Source of the DNA: Agarivorans gilvus
GTDB taxonomy: Bacteria > Pseudomonadota > Gammaproteobacteria > Enterobacterales > Celerinatantimonadaceae
DNA: 64,000 bases
NCBI RefSeq assembly: GCF_001420915.1
Contig: NZ_CP013021.1
Span: 2,139,001-2,203,000 of the forward strand
Direction of reading: 5' to 3'
The notes beneath the pieces were generated by a model, which searched no databases, was not told the DNA's origin, and saw only the letters and a program-made list of their open reading frames with translations. Positions 51,735 through 61,038 of this stretch are shown here, piece after piece; within the stretch, counting starts at the first letter, position 1; the number at the start of each line of letters is the position of its first letter. Position numbers and translations under genes: made by a program.

Positions 51735-52484
51735 ATGAGCCAATTAGAACAGATTAGAAACACCCTTAAGCAGGTATTTCGCCAGCAGGGTTTAACCTAT
51801 AAAGATGTTGCTCAGCAGCTAAATATGAGCGAGGCCAATGTAAAACGCATGTTCTCAACCAATAGCTTTTCGTTAAGCCGTTTAGAAGAAATGTGCCATA
51901 TTGTTAAGCTCAATCTTATTGATTTGTTTTTGTTAGCCGACCAAGAAAAAGAAAAGCTCACCCACCTCACCAAAGAACAAGAACAAGAACTAATCGACGA
52001 CCATAAACTCTTTTTGGTGGCCGTCTGTGTACGCGACTCTTGGAGCTTTAATGAAATTATTCAGCGCTATCAGCTCACTGAGCATGAATGTATTCGCTTA
52101 ATGGCTCGCTTAGATAAGCTGAAAATGATCCAATTACTGCCCAATAACGCCTACAAACTGCTGATCGCGCAGGACTTTCGCTGGTTACCCAACGGTCCAC
52201 TGGAAAGGTTTATGGAAAAGATCGTGCTTAACGAATTCATGAATTCCCGCTTTAACGGCGACGACAGCTTTCGCTTTTATTTACGTGGCCATTATTCACA
52301 AAGCTCCATCGAAATAATTTTACGTAAGCTGAACCAACTCACTAAAGAAGCTGCTACGCTCAATCAACAAGATGCTTCACTACCATTGGAAAAACGCCGC
52401 CACACCGGAATGTTATTGGCTTTGCGCCCTTGGGAAATATCTATATTTGAAAACTTAAGCCGTGACAGTAGTAAGACAAATTAA
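51735..52484 (+). CDS. XRE-type helix-turn-helix regulator
   Basis: This 249-residue protein has a Cro/CI HTH at residues about 10-65 (GLTYKDVAQQLNMSEANVKR, then SLSRLEEMCHIVKLNLIDLF) and a long C-terminal helical region of about 180 residues with no recognised ligand domain; SWSFNEIIQRYQLTEHECIR could be a second winged-helix-like part. The ATG at 51735 is favoured over a TTG nine bases upstream. It is divergent from the DUF2145 operon, which is the obvious candidate target. No Shine-Dalgarno was seen. Confidence 0.8.
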   Translation: MSQLEQIRNTLKQVFRQQGLTYKDVAQQLNMSEANVKRMFSTNSFSLSRLEEMCHIVKLNLIDLFLLADQEKEKLTHLTKEQEQELIDDHKLFLVAVCVRDSWSFNEIIQRYQLTEHECIRLMARLDKLKMIQLLPNNAYKLLIAQDFRWLPNGPLERFMEKIVLNEFMNSRFNGDDSFRFYLRGHYSQSSIEIILRKLNQLTKEAATLNQQDASLPLEKRRHTGMLLALRPWEISIFENLSRDSSKTN

Positions 52485-52544
52485 CAAGCTAACTTGTTGC
52501 TCTAGATCGTTTCACTATGACTGAATCAATACTAAGGACCAGCC

Positions 52545-53906
52545 ATGTTTTATCGAAGCACACATTTTGCCAAGCCAGTAAGCCTGCTATTCGGGCTGCT
52601 TAGCCTAACCCTCAGCAGCCTCAGTTTGGCTCAGTCTAGCGAAGAAAACTGCGTCAATATTAATTCTCAAGCAAAACTCATTGAGCAATACCTTGAACAG
52701 GCGCCTTATCGCCAAGCTATTACATCGAGGGTCGAAGAATTTTCCTATCAACCCAGCGCCAGCTATCAAGACTACTTACACTACGCACAAAAACTCATCG
52801 CTAAGCGTAATCCTCGCGCGATGATGGCCTGTCCAATTAATACCCCCAGCTATCAACTGCTAGCCACACAACAAAAATGGCTGGGCATACCTAAGGTCAT
52901 TCAGTTACTGGCACCTTTTGAGCTACATCATCCCGATAACGATAAGGCAGTATTGTTGATCCACGGCTTAACTGACTCTCCTTTCCACTTTCACGATCTG
53001 GCTTGGTTCTTTTACCAACAAGGTTATGACGTACGTACACTGCTTTTACCCGGCCATGGCACCGCTCCTTCAGACTTAGTGGATATTGACTACCAGCAAT
53101 GGCAACAAGCGGCAGACTACGCCATCAGCCGCAGCAGTGAAGATTATTCAGAACTGTATTTGGGCGGTTTCTCTACCGGCGGCGCGCTAATTTTGCGCCA
53201 CCTGCTGAAGCACCCCAACAATGATGAACAAATAAAAGGCGTACTGCTGTGGTCTCCAGCTTCTAAAGCTGCCAGTAGTTTTGCTTGGTTAGCTAAGCCA
53301 GTTAGCTGGTTGCGCACCTGGCTAAGTAAAGATGCCGACATTGATTTCGCCAAGTACGAATCCTTTGCCACCAACGCCGGGGCTCAAGTCCATACGCTAA
53401 TGAAATTACTGAGAAATGAATTAAAACAGGCCGAACAACTACCGGCGATTCCCCTGCTAATGGTAGCCAGCGAATACGACCAAACCATTGATACTCAAGC
53501 CAGCCTCGCCATCTTACAAGACTGGCAACAGGCCAACCCGAAACTCCAACATCAATTGATTTACTACGGTGAGCAACAAAGCCTACCCGCAGGTTTAAAC
53601 GAGCAAGTGAAGCTTAATATTCCCAGCTGTGCCACGGCTTCTTGTGAACAAATCCAGCAGGTTGCTCATACAGCAACCATTAATGCCCCCAGCAACCCTT
53701 ACTACGGTGAAAACGGGGTTTACCGCAACTGTAGCCATTATTTGAGTGATGTAGCTAGCTATCTGCGTTGTAAGCAAAGCGATGAAATAGTTAAAGGCGA
53801 AACCAGCAAACAGAATTTACAGCGTTATCCTACTCTTCAGCGCCTCACTTATAACCCTTACTATCAGCAAATGCTGCAGCAAATCAACGCATTTATGCAG
53901 CCTTAA
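52545..53906 (+). CDS. Secreted alpha/beta hydrolase (lysophospholipase/esterase-like)
   Basis: This 453-residue protein has a signal peptide (cleavage near residue 29, SLAQSS). The alpha/beta hydrolase core runs from about residue 130: VLLIHGLTDSPFHFHDLAWF (oxyanion loop HGLTDS), LLLPGHGTAP, the nucleophile elbow GGFSTGGAL (Ser about 209), the Asp in VASEYDQTID and a late His in QVAHTATI. Extra N-terminal residues (30-125) and a C-terminal Cys-containing extension with CASCEQ and NCSHYL, perhaps disulfide linked, are unusual. Substrate unknown; a lipid ester or cell-wall ester is possible. Not in an operon; a hairpin follows. Confidence 0.8.
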   Translation: MFYRSTHFAKPVSLLFGLLSLTLSSLSLAQSSEENCVNINSQAKLIEQYLEQAPYRQAITSRVEEFSYQPSASYQDYLHYAQKLIAKRNPRAMMACPINTPSYQLLATQQKWLGIPKVIQLLAPFELHHPDNDKAVLLIHGLTDSPFHFHDLAWFFYQQGYDVRTLLLPGHGTAPSDLVDIDYQQWQQAADYAISRSSEDYSELYLGGFSTGGALILRHLLKHPNNDEQIKGVLLWSPASKAASSFAWLAKPVSWLRTWLSKDADIDFAKYESFATNAGAQVHTLMKLLRNELKQAEQLPAIPLLMVASEYDQTIDTQASLAILQDWQQANPKLQHQLIYYGEQQSLPAGLNEQVKLNIPSCATASCEQIQQVAHTATINAPSNPYYGENGVYRNCSHYLSDVASYLRCKQSDEIVKGETSKQNLQRYPTLQRLTYNPYYQQMLQQINAFMQP

Positions 53907-53933
53907 TCTCAGGCTATTAGGGCAGAACACGTC

Positions 53934-53958
53934 GCGCTGGGCCAAGCTGGCCCAGCGC
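53934..53958 (+). terminator. Hairpin downstream of the alpha/beta hydrolase gene
   Basis: GCGCTGGGCC (53934-53943) and GGCCCAGCGC (53949-53958) form a perfect 10-bp stem with an AAGCT loop. The following bases (CAACAAATCAGTTTTATTTT) contain only a delayed T-rich stretch. Confidence 0.65.
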
Positions 53959-54309
53959 CAACAAATCAGTTTTATTTTATAAAAAAGCGTTATTATTCTA
54001 CTATTTATCCTTGGATATTTCTTAAAAATAGGTTTTTAAGCTACAAAAAACCTCACCTCCTCCATCGCCTCATTGGCTAAAAACAAAGAAAAAAACGGCC
54101 AAATTCAAACAAATTTATGAGCAATCCGAACAAAAAACACCAAGCATTAACCTTAATAATGATTTAAAATAAGTTTTTTTAACTCAAATCAAAGTAAAAA
54201 ACAGCAATAAAAACTATTGTGAGTTAATGAGCTTATTTCTTATTCGTTTTACTAATTAATCACAACAAAAAGAACTAAACCAGAGAGTTTAGAAAACCCA
54301 GAGGTATAT
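53959..54309. other. AT-rich intergenic region upstream of abgT-like gene
   Basis: This stretch of about 350 bp is strongly AT-rich with many A and T runs and has no credible coding frame. It should contain the promoter of the transporter; GAGGT about seven bases before its ATG is the ribosome binding site. No clear operator was found. Confidence 0.6.
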
Positions 54310-55872
54310 ATGAGTGTAACCACCACCAGCGAACCGATCCCAAATAAGGGAGGCATAGCCCGCTTTCTAGACGTGATCGAGCGTGTCGGTAACAAACTGC
54401 CCGATCCAGCCATGTTATTCCTTGGCTTAATGTTAATTGTGTGGCTAATCTCCGCCGCCCTCGCGCAGCTCAGTTTTACTGAAATTGACCCTCGCAGTGG
54501 CGAAGCCATTGTTATCAATAACCTGCTTAGCGCTGAGTGGCTCACCACTTGGATGACCAGCATGGTGAAAATCTTCACCGGCTTTGCCCCTTTAGGCGTA
54601 GTGTTGGTAGCTGTATTAGGGGTGGGCGTAGCCGAGCGTTCTGGTTACATTAATGCCGCCTTAAAAGCGATGTTGAAAGTCACACCAGCTAAAATGATTA
54701 CCCCCGCTGTGGTGATGATCGGCGTAATCTCTAGCGTCGCCACCGATGCCGGTTATGTAGTAGTGATTCCTTTAGCTGGCGTTATTTTCCATGCCATGGG
54801 GCGTCATCCCATCGCCGGTATTACCGCAGCCTTTGCCGGTGTTTCTGGCGGTTTCTGTGCTAACTTCATTCCTTCAGGTTTAGACCCGCTACTACAAAGC
54901 TTTACTCAAAGTGCGGCTCAATTATCTAACCCTGATATGCAAGTGAACCCACTAAATAATTGGTTCTTTGCCTCAGCTTCTTGCTTACCGATTGTGGCGA
55001 CTATCTGGTACATCACCGATAAAATCGTCGAGCCACGTCTGCAAAAAAACAGCCCTATTGCCAAAGATGACGTCTCTGCCACAGACATGCATTCTCGCGA
55101 CCCTAAAGAAACCTTTGCCTTTAGGGTGGCCAGCTTAGTTATGTTAGCTTTGATTGGTTTATTGGTATTAGCCGCTTGGGGTGAAGACTCGAGCCTGCGC
55201 GACGCACAAGGCTCCCTCACCAGCTTTAGCGCACCGATGATGCAAATCATTGTGCCACTGATTTTCATCTTCTTTGTGATCCCAGGGGTGATTTTTGGCT
55301 ACCTCAACGGCAGCTTCAAAAACTCTAACGACGTAGTAGCGGCCATGTCTAAAACCATGGAAACCATGGGCCACTACATTGTAATGGCCTTCTTCTGTTC
55401 TATGTTTGTTTGGGCTTTTGGCCAGTCTAACATTGGGGTATTAATGGCGGTTAAGGGGGCAAACTTCTTACAAGCCATTGGTATGGCGGCACCTGCCACC
55501 ATCGTGGGCATGATTGTATTAGTGGTATTGGTTAACCTATTTGTGGGTTCTTCATCGGCTAAATGGGCACTGATTTCACCGGTGCTAGTACCGATGTTAA
55601 TGCAAATGAACATCTCACCCGATCTCGTGCAAGCGGCATATCGTATTGGTGATTCTAGCTCGAACATCATCACCCCATTAATGCCTTACTTCCCACTGGT
55701 AGTTGTGTACTGTCAGAAATACATGAAAAATGCCGGTATCGGCACCTTGGTCGCCACCATGCTGCCTTACTCGATTGCCTTAGCTATTTTCTGGACCTTA
55801 TTCCTACTCGCCTACTGGGCCTTGGGTTTACCGCTAGGCTTGGGTGCCAGCTACATTTACCCAGCTATGTAG
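54310..55872 (+). CDS. AbgT family transporter
   Basis: This 520-residue protein has about 11-13 hydrophobic segments and the AbgT family patterns NKLPDPAMLFLGLMLIVW, GFAPLGVVLVAVLGVGVAER, SSVATDAGYVVVIPLAG and the conserved late DSSSNIITPLMPYFPL. AbgT members import p-aminobenzoyl-glutamate (E. coli) or export sulfonamides (MtrF, YdaH). No abgA or abgB hydrolase gene is adjacent, so folate-breakdown salvage cannot be inferred. It is followed by a strong terminator that overlaps the topB stop. Confidence 0.9.
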   Translation: MSVTTTSEPIPNKGGIARFLDVIERVGNKLPDPAMLFLGLMLIVWLISAALAQLSFTEIDPRSGEAIVINNLLSAEWLTTWMTSMVKIFTGFAPLGVVLVAVLGVGVAERSGYINAALKAMLKVTPAKMITPAVVMIGVISSVATDAGYVVVIPLAGVIFHAMGRHPIAGITAAFAGVSGGFCANFIPSGLDPLLQSFTQSAAQLSNPDMQVNPLNNWFFASASCLPIVATIWYITDKIVEPRLQKNSPIAKDDVSATDMHSRDPKETFAFRVASLVMLALIGLLVLAAWGEDSSLRDAQGSLTSFSAPMMQIIVPLIFIFFVIPGVIFGYLNGSFKNSNDVVAAMSKTMETMGHYIVMAFFCSMFVWAFGQSNIGVLMAVKGANFLQAIGMAAPATIVGMIVLVVLVNLFVGSSSAKWALISPVLVPMLMQMNISPDLVQAAYRIGDSSSNIITPLMPYFPLVVVYCQKYMKNAGIGTLVATMLPYSIALAIFWTLFLLAYWALGLPLGLGASYIYPAM

Positions 55873-55890
55873 TTTGGCTTGAATAAACAA

Positions 55891-57852
55891 CTAACGCGCC
55901 GCTGTGGCGCGTTTTTTATTGGTGCGTTTGGCGGTAGCAGCGCGCTGACCACCCGCCTTACTCCGCCGCGCATAGTTTTTACGCCCGGCCTTGGCGGGCT
56001 TGGCTAGGCCAACAAAGGCCTGAGCACTCACCATCGCGCTTTGTTCCACCAGCTGATGCAGCTGACTTTGCAGTTGCTGCATAAAGGCCTGATAACTGTG
56101 TTGACGCTGACTAATGGCATTTAATTGCTGCTCCCAGTGCGCGGTCATATCTGGCCACACACATAATTCTGGCAAGGCAGCGACCAAAGCCTTAGCACTG
56201 TCGCTAGCATGAATTTGCTTGGCCTGACGCAGCAAAAAACCGCGCTTGAATAGCAAGTCGAGGATCCCCGCTCGGGTCGCCTCGGTGCCCAAACCGTCAG
56301 TCTCTTTTAATACCGCCTTTAAGCTGGGATCTTGCACATACTTGGCAATGCCAGTCATGGCCGCCAACAGGCTAGCGTCGGTAAAGGCTTTGGGCGGCTG
56401 AGTTTGTTTATCCAGCACTCTGGCATCAATACAATGTAGTTTTTGTCCTTGGCTAAGTGGCGGCAGCGTTTGTTCCTCGTCATTCTGTTTACGGGGAAAC
56501 AAAACCTTCCAACCTAAGTCTTGCACCTGATTGGCGCTAGCCTTAAACAGGCCCTCGGCAATCTGCACTGTGACCTCGCTATGGGCATAACGATAATGCG
56601 GATAAAACTGCGCCAAATATTGGCGGGCAATTAACAGATAAACGCGCCGCTCCGCTTCGCCGAGTTTGCCCGCTGCTTGGCGCTTGGTGGTGGGAATAAT
56701 CGCATGGTGAGCATCTACCTTGGCATCGTTCCAGGCCTTGCTACGCAACCTGGGATCGGCCTCACTACAGGCTTTGGCCAATTCTTCACTATTGGCCTTA
56801 AGCGCGGCGAGCACCTCCGGCGCCTCGCCATGATGTTGCTTAGGCAAGTAGCGACTATCGGAGCGCGGATAGGTAATTAGGGTGTGCCGCTCATACAGGT
56901 TTTGGCAAATATCTAAGACCTGCTTGGCGCTATAGCCATAACGCTTGGCCGCATCAATTTGCAGGCTAGAGAGGTTATAGGGCAAGGGCGGCGCTTGTTG
57001 CTTGTCTTGCTGCTTGAGCGTATCCACTGTTGCGGGCTGCTGCTGAATCCGCTTTACCACATGCTCGGCTAGGGACCGACTCAGCACTCGACCATCCTCA
57101 TCTTGATAAGGCAAGCAGGCCTCACTAGGCTGCCACAGCGCCTTAAAGCGCTCGCCTTGCTGGGTTTGCAGCTCGGCTTCCACCTGATAAAAAGGGCGGC
57201 TAACAAACTCGGCAATGGCTTGGTCACGCCTCACCACTAAACCCAGTACTGGAGTTTGCACTCGCCCCACCGACAGCACCCCAGAATAACCCTGCTGTTG
57301 GCCTTTAAGGGTATAAGCGCGAGTGAGGTTAATCCCATACAGCCAATCGGCGCGAGTTCGCGCCAAGGCCGAGCTAGACAGCGCAGCAAACTGCTGGTTG
57401 GGTTTTAACTGTTTTAAGGAGCGCGCCACCGCCGCGGGGGTGAGATCACTCACCAACAAACGTTGGCAAGCTTGCTTTAAGGCCGCCTTGGTTTTGCAGT
57501 GCTCGATGACTAAATCCACCAGCAACTGCCCTTCACGGTCTGGGTCGCCGGCATGCACCAAGCTAGTGGCTTGCTTAATTAAGCCTTTAATCGCTTTCAA
57601 CTGGCTAGCGGTTTTAGATTTAGCCCGCCATTGCCACTGCTCAGGGAAAATCGGCAGGTGTTCAAAACGCCATTGCTTGTATCTGGCATCGTAATCGGCG
57701 GGTTCGGCTTGCTCTAGCAAATGACCAATACACCAAGTCACGCAGTCACCATTGGCCAGTTCAATATAGCCTTGATACTTTTTCTGAGGTTTAGGTAACA
57801 CCGCAGCAATGGCCCGCGCCAAACTGGGTTTTTCGGCAATATAAAGACGCAC
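55891..57852 (-). CDS. topB: DNA topoisomerase III
   Basis: TopB is a type IA topoisomerase that decatenates DNA. The family start RLYIAEKPSLARAI is reached from GTG 57852; a GTG 12 bases upstream would only add VVVV, and neither has a good ribosome binding site, so I follow homology. Key motifs: TOPRIM acidic DPDREGQLL, SVGRVQTPVLGLVVRRD, the catalytic Tyr in LITYPRSDSRYLP and the GLGTEATRAGIL strand-passage motif. There are about 653 residues, ending in a basic tail (KRTNKKRATAAR) without C-terminal zinc fingers, as in E. coli TopB. Confidence 0.95.
   Translation of the reverse strand: MRLYIAEKPSLARAIAAVLPKPQKKYQGYIELANGDCVTWCIGHLLEQAEPADYDARYKQWRFEHLPIFPEQWQWRAKSKTASQLKAIKGLIKQATSLVHAGDPDREGQLLVDLVIEHCKTKAALKQACQRLLVSDLTPAAVARSLKQLKPNQQFAALSSSALARTRADWLYGINLTRAYTLKGQQQGYSGVLSVGRVQTPVLGLVVRRDQAIAEFVSRPFYQVEAELQTQQGERFKALWQPSEACLPYQDEDGRVLSRSLAEHVVKRIQQQPATVDTLKQQDKQQAPPLPYNLSSLQIDAAKRYGYSAKQVLDICQNLYERHTLITYPRSDSRYLPKQHHGEAPEVLAALKANSEELAKACSEADPRLRSKAWNDAKVDAHHAIIPTTKRQAAGKLGEAERRVYLLIARQYLAQFYPHYRYAHSEVTVQIAEGLFKASANQVQDLGWKVLFPRKQNDEEQTLPPLSQGQKLHCIDARVLDKQTQPPKAFTDASLLAAMTGIAKYVQDPSLKAVLKETDGLGTEATRAGILDLLFKRGFLLRQAKQIHASDSAKALVAALPELCVWPDMTAHWEQQLNAISQRQHSYQAFMQQLQSQLHQLVEQSAMVSAQAFVGLAKPAKAGRKNYARRSKAGGQRAATAKRTNKKRATAAR
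55893..55919 (+). terminator. Terminator after abgT-like gene, overlapping topB 3' end
   Basis: AACGCGCC (55893-55900), loop GCTGT, GGCGCGTT (55906-55913), then TTTTATT. The first stem base is part of the topB stop codon (55891-55893). Confidence 0.9.
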
Positions 57853-58080
57853 AACGACAACCACTGTTATTTTATACAGTCATTCTAGTATAAGTTGGCG
57901 TTTTATTGGAAGGTTTTCTGTTGGCTAAGGTTATCAAGGGAAATAATTAGAAGTAAAAAAACAAGGGTTAACTTTGAATCCACTACTTAAACTACTCTAA
58001 ATGAAGCACCTTGTGTCGAACTGCATTACGAATGAAGTGGGTGCAGGAGTTTAAATACCTCCTGCTATCCTATTATGGCT

Positions 58081-58350
58081 TTATGCCAATTCAGCTTGGC
58101 AGTGCTTGCAAATAACAGCTTCATTTTTTACTAACTCTGCGCATTTAGGGCATTTTTTCTGGGTTCCCGACTCAATTGCTGCAGCTTCAACCTTTTCAGT
58201 CACTGGAGAAACTACAAGAGTAATTATCAAACCAATTAATGGCGACAAAATTAAAGAGATCAGAAAGAAACCTATTCCTGAACGCCCTTTATTTGCAGCC
58301 AATACTCCGACGCAAACTGCAAAAACTAACCATAAAATAACTCCGATCAT
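58081..58350 (-). CDS. Small membrane protein with C-terminal zinc ribbon
   Basis: The 89-residue protein has two hydrophobic helices (residues 2-20 and 27-48) with a short basic loop (NKGRSG) between, and then a four-Cys ribbon: CPKCAELVKNEAVICKHC. The start at 58350 is preferred because AAGGAAG lies upstream; a longer frame adds 15 residues. Small proteins of this plan are common in bacteria but have no assigned role. It is not in an evident operon. Confidence 0.75.
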   Translation of the reverse strand: MIGVILWLVFAVCVGVLAANKGRSGIGFFLISLILSPLIGLIITLVVSPVTEKVEAAAIESGTQKKCPKCAELVKNEAVICKHCQAELA

Positions 58351-58861
58351 AATGTTTACTTCCTTGTTGTTAATAATTTCATAAAGCCATAGCAATAATG
58401 ATTCTCAGTGAAAGCGCCAACTTCCTCGCATTCATCATGATTTAGTCAAACTAAAATCACACCGTTAAAGGCAAAGTCACAATCGAACAGCACCGCGATA
58501 TGTCTATATCTGAGCCGCTGTTCATAGAAAGAATACTAATAAAGAAGCCACTGATGTCGCCTATTATGTCTATACATTGATAGATGAACTCATAAATAAT
58601 GGCGCCATATAGAGCAATATCACCGACGTTTATAAATCTATCAAAAAAAACAGGAGATTGGCTAGTTATCTTTGCGTTATTTATGACATTGTGTTTTTTG
58701 CAGACTTCACTTGAATAGCTGAAACAGGATGGGCACTCTATTCATTCGCCCTAACCAGCAAATTATAATCATCCACGGTAAGAATGGCACTCTCAACTCT
58801 CGCTAATATCATCCTGCTACGCAACTATTTTATCAATTCTTCTCTAGCCAGCTTTGTACAC
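58351..58861. other. Gene-free region with a decayed coding trace
   Basis: About 510 bp between the zinc-ribbon gene and glycerate kinase carry no intact gene. One protein-like trace is described separately (58455-58612); the rest is AT-rich and shows no operator or hairpin I would name. The T-rich region near 58830 may carry the glycerate kinase terminator, but I see no convincing stem. Confidence 0.5.
58455..58612 (+). pseudogene. Decayed ORF fragment of unknown family
   Basis: One frame reads NHTVKGKVTIEQHRDMSISE then PLFIER, and a shifted frame reads NKEATDVAYYVYTLIDELIN then NGAI and a stop at 58610-58612. The change of frame is near 58530. Both parts look protein-like (balanced composition, amphipathic helix at the end), and together they suggest the last 50 residues of a lost gene with no recognisable start. 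I do not recognise the family. Confidence 0.3.
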
Positions 58862-60007
58862 CTAGCCAAGCATCTCTTGGCTGAGTTTAATCGTGGCTGC
58901 AACGTTTTGCGCCGCAACTAATAGGTTAGCTTCGGCCTGCTCTATCGCGTGGGCTAAATCACAGGGGCCGGGCACGATGGAAAAGACCGCGTTAATACCA
59001 TGCTCGTGCACCACCTCGTAACCCGGTAACATGGCTCCGGCAAAGGCAATCACCGGCACGCCATATTGCATGGCGACTTGCGCCGCACCATAGGGAGTTT
59101 TACCAGCAATGGTTTGGCTGTCGATGCGCCCTTCACCGGTAATCAACAAGTCGGCACCTTCTAGGCTGCTCGCTAAATCCACCGCTTCGGTAACAATTTG
59201 CACTCCGGGGCGCAATTCCGCCTGCATAAAGGCTAACAAGGCCGCACCTAAGCCGCCAGCGGCGCCACTGCCTGCTACGTGCATAATGTCGATACCAAAC
59301 TGACTAAATACCACCGAAGCAAAACGCCCCAGTGCGGCGTCTAACTGGCGGATCATCTCTGGCGTGGCCCCCTTTTGCGGGCCAAATACCGCGCTAGCAC
59401 CCTGCTCGCCGCAGAGGGGGTTATCTACATCGCAGGCCACTTCTATTTCAACTTCGGCTAAGCGCGGGTCTAGGCCTGAAATATCGATGCGTTCTAGCTC
59501 GATAAGCTCGGCGCCGCCGCGTTTTAGCGGCTTGTTAAACTGGTCAAAAAACTGTGCGCCCAAGGCTTGCAACATGCCCACACCGGCATCGTTGGTGGCG
59601 CTACCGCCCAAGCCGATAATCAGTTTAGTCGCGCCCGCATCTAGGGCGGCGGCGATTAACTCGCCAGTACCGTAGCTAGAGGTTTTACGCGGATCGCGCA
59701 GGGCCGGCTCCACTAAATGCAGCCCAGAGGCGGCGGCCATTTCAATCACCGCGGTTTGCTTGTCGCCGAGCACACCAAAAAAGGCTTCCACTTGATTGCC
59801 TCTTGGCCCAGTAGCTAAGACCGGCATAATTTGCCCGCCCGTGGCATCTACCATGGCCTGCACCGTGCCCTCGCCGCCATCGGCCAGCGGCACTTTACAG
59901 TATTCGGCATCGGGGAAAACACTTTGAAAGCCTTGTTCTATCATCTCCGCCGCTTCCATGGCAGTTAGGCTTTCTTTGAATGAATCAGGTGCAATAACAA
60001 TCTTCAT
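58862..60007 (-). CDS. Glycerate kinase
   Basis: This 381-residue enzyme belongs to the GarK/GlxK family (glycerate 2-kinase) and phosphorylates glycerate with ATP. Motifs: start MKIVIAPDSFKESLTAMEAA, PLADGGEGTVQAMVDATGG, the GLGGSATNDAGVGMLQALGA loop and the TGEGRIDSQT region. Length is standard (E. coli 381). No other glycerate, glyoxylate or galactarate gene is adjacent. It is transcribed toward the zinc-ribbon gene, from about 40 bp downstream of argP, so the two could be cotranscribed. Confidence 0.93.
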   Translation of the reverse strand: MKIVIAPDSFKESLTAMEAAEMIEQGFQSVFPDAEYCKVPLADGGEGTVQAMVDATGGQIMPVLATGPRGNQVEAFFGVLGDKQTAVIEMAAASGLHLVEPALRDPRKTSSYGTGELIAAALDAGATKLIIGLGGSATNDAGVGMLQALGAQFFDQFNKPLKRGGAELIELERIDISGLDPRLAEVEIEVACDVDNPLCGEQGASAVFGPQKGATPEMIRQLDAALGRFASVVFSQFGIDIMHVAGSGAAGGLGAALLAFMQAELRPGVQIVTEAVDLASSLEGADLLITGEGRIDSQTIAGKTPYGAAQVAMQYGVPVIAFAGAMLPGYEVVHEHGINAVFSIVPGPCDLAHAIEQAEANLLVAAQNVAATIKLSQEMLG

Positions 60008-60043
60008 CGGCTGTCCTTATCTATCTATGTTCCTAGCAACTGA

Positions 60044-60946
60044 CTAACGCTGCGGTAAACAAGTTTGAGTATAGCTGCGAATTTGTTCACTTAAGTCTTT
60101 CATTAACTTACCTGCTAATTGCCAATGATGCCAGTATAGTGGCACCCGCACTTGTAGCTCGGGCAGCAGGTTAATCAGTCGCCCATCGGCTAAGTGTTCG
60201 GCCATTTGTAAGCGCGGATTTAAACTGTAGGCACCACTGGCTAAAGCCAGCTCGATAAAGGCTTCAGACGAACGCACCGTATGGCAGGGGTACTCTCCCG
60301 GCTGCAAAGAAAAATGCTCGGATAAAAATTGAATGTGCATGTCATCGTGCTGGTCAAAAGACATCGCCGGCGCCTTGCTCAAACTGTCACGATTCACCCC
60401 TTGAGGAAAAAAGCGCTGGGCAAATTCCGGCGTTGCTACACATAAATATTCCATGTAACCCAGAAACTGGCTATCACTGCCAGCTATCGGTTTTGCCTTG
60501 CTGGTGACGCAGGCCAGCACTTCACCGCTACGCATCCGTTGCCAGGTGCGCGATTCATCTTCCACATATAGGTTCATTTCCACATGCTGCTGTTGCAAGG
60601 TGGGACTTAAGGCCGGAATGAGCCAACTGGCTAAGCTGTCAGCATTAACCGCCAAAGGCAGGGCCTGAGCCCGCTTATCGCCCAAGCTTAGCTGCTGAGC
60701 CAGTTCGGTTTCTAGCTGTTGCACCCGCTGGTAGTGGCCTAATAACTGCTGGCCCAATTCAGTCGCCATTAAGGGCTGGGAGCGGATCAATAAGGGCTGG
60801 CCCAGCTGATTCTCTAGGCTTTTAATTCGTTGCGAAACTGCCGATTGGGTAAGGTGTAAACGCAGCGCGGCACGCTCAAAACTTTGCTCACTCACTACCG
60901 CCTCTAAGGCTTTAAGTAACTTGTAATCGATATCGGCGAAACTCAT
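60044..60946 (-). CDS. argP: LysR-type regulator ArgP/IciA
   Basis: This 300-residue LysR protein has the winged HTH at residues 3-62 (DYKLLKALEAVVSEQSFERA, then ALRLHLTQSAVSQRIKSLE) and a periplasmic-binding-like effector domain. ArgP activates argO in response to arginine or lysine, and here it is divergent from an argO-type exporter, which supports the name. I chose ATG 60946; a TTG six bases upstream would add two residues. It precedes the glycerate kinase gene on the same strand. Confidence 0.9.
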   Translation of the reverse strand: MSFADIDYKLLKALEAVVSEQSFERAALRLHLTQSAVSQRIKSLENQLGQPLLIRSQPLMATELGQQLLGHYQRVQQLETELAQQLSLGDKRAQALPLAVNADSLASWLIPALSPTLQQQHVEMNLYVEDESRTWQRMRSGEVLACVTSKAKPIAGSDSQFLGYMEYLCVATPEFAQRFFPQGVNRDSLSKAPAMSFDQHDDMHIQFLSEHFSLQPGEYPCHTVRSSEAFIELALASGAYSLNPRLQMAEHLADGRLINLLPELQVRVPLYWHHWQLAGKLMKDLSEQIRSYTQTCLPQR

Positions 60947-61038
60947 TAGCAAAACTTATTTAAGATTAAAATTATTAGCTATATTAAAGCAGATTAGCTG
61001 GGTATAGTCCTGCCATTCCCCCTTATTTATTGGATATT

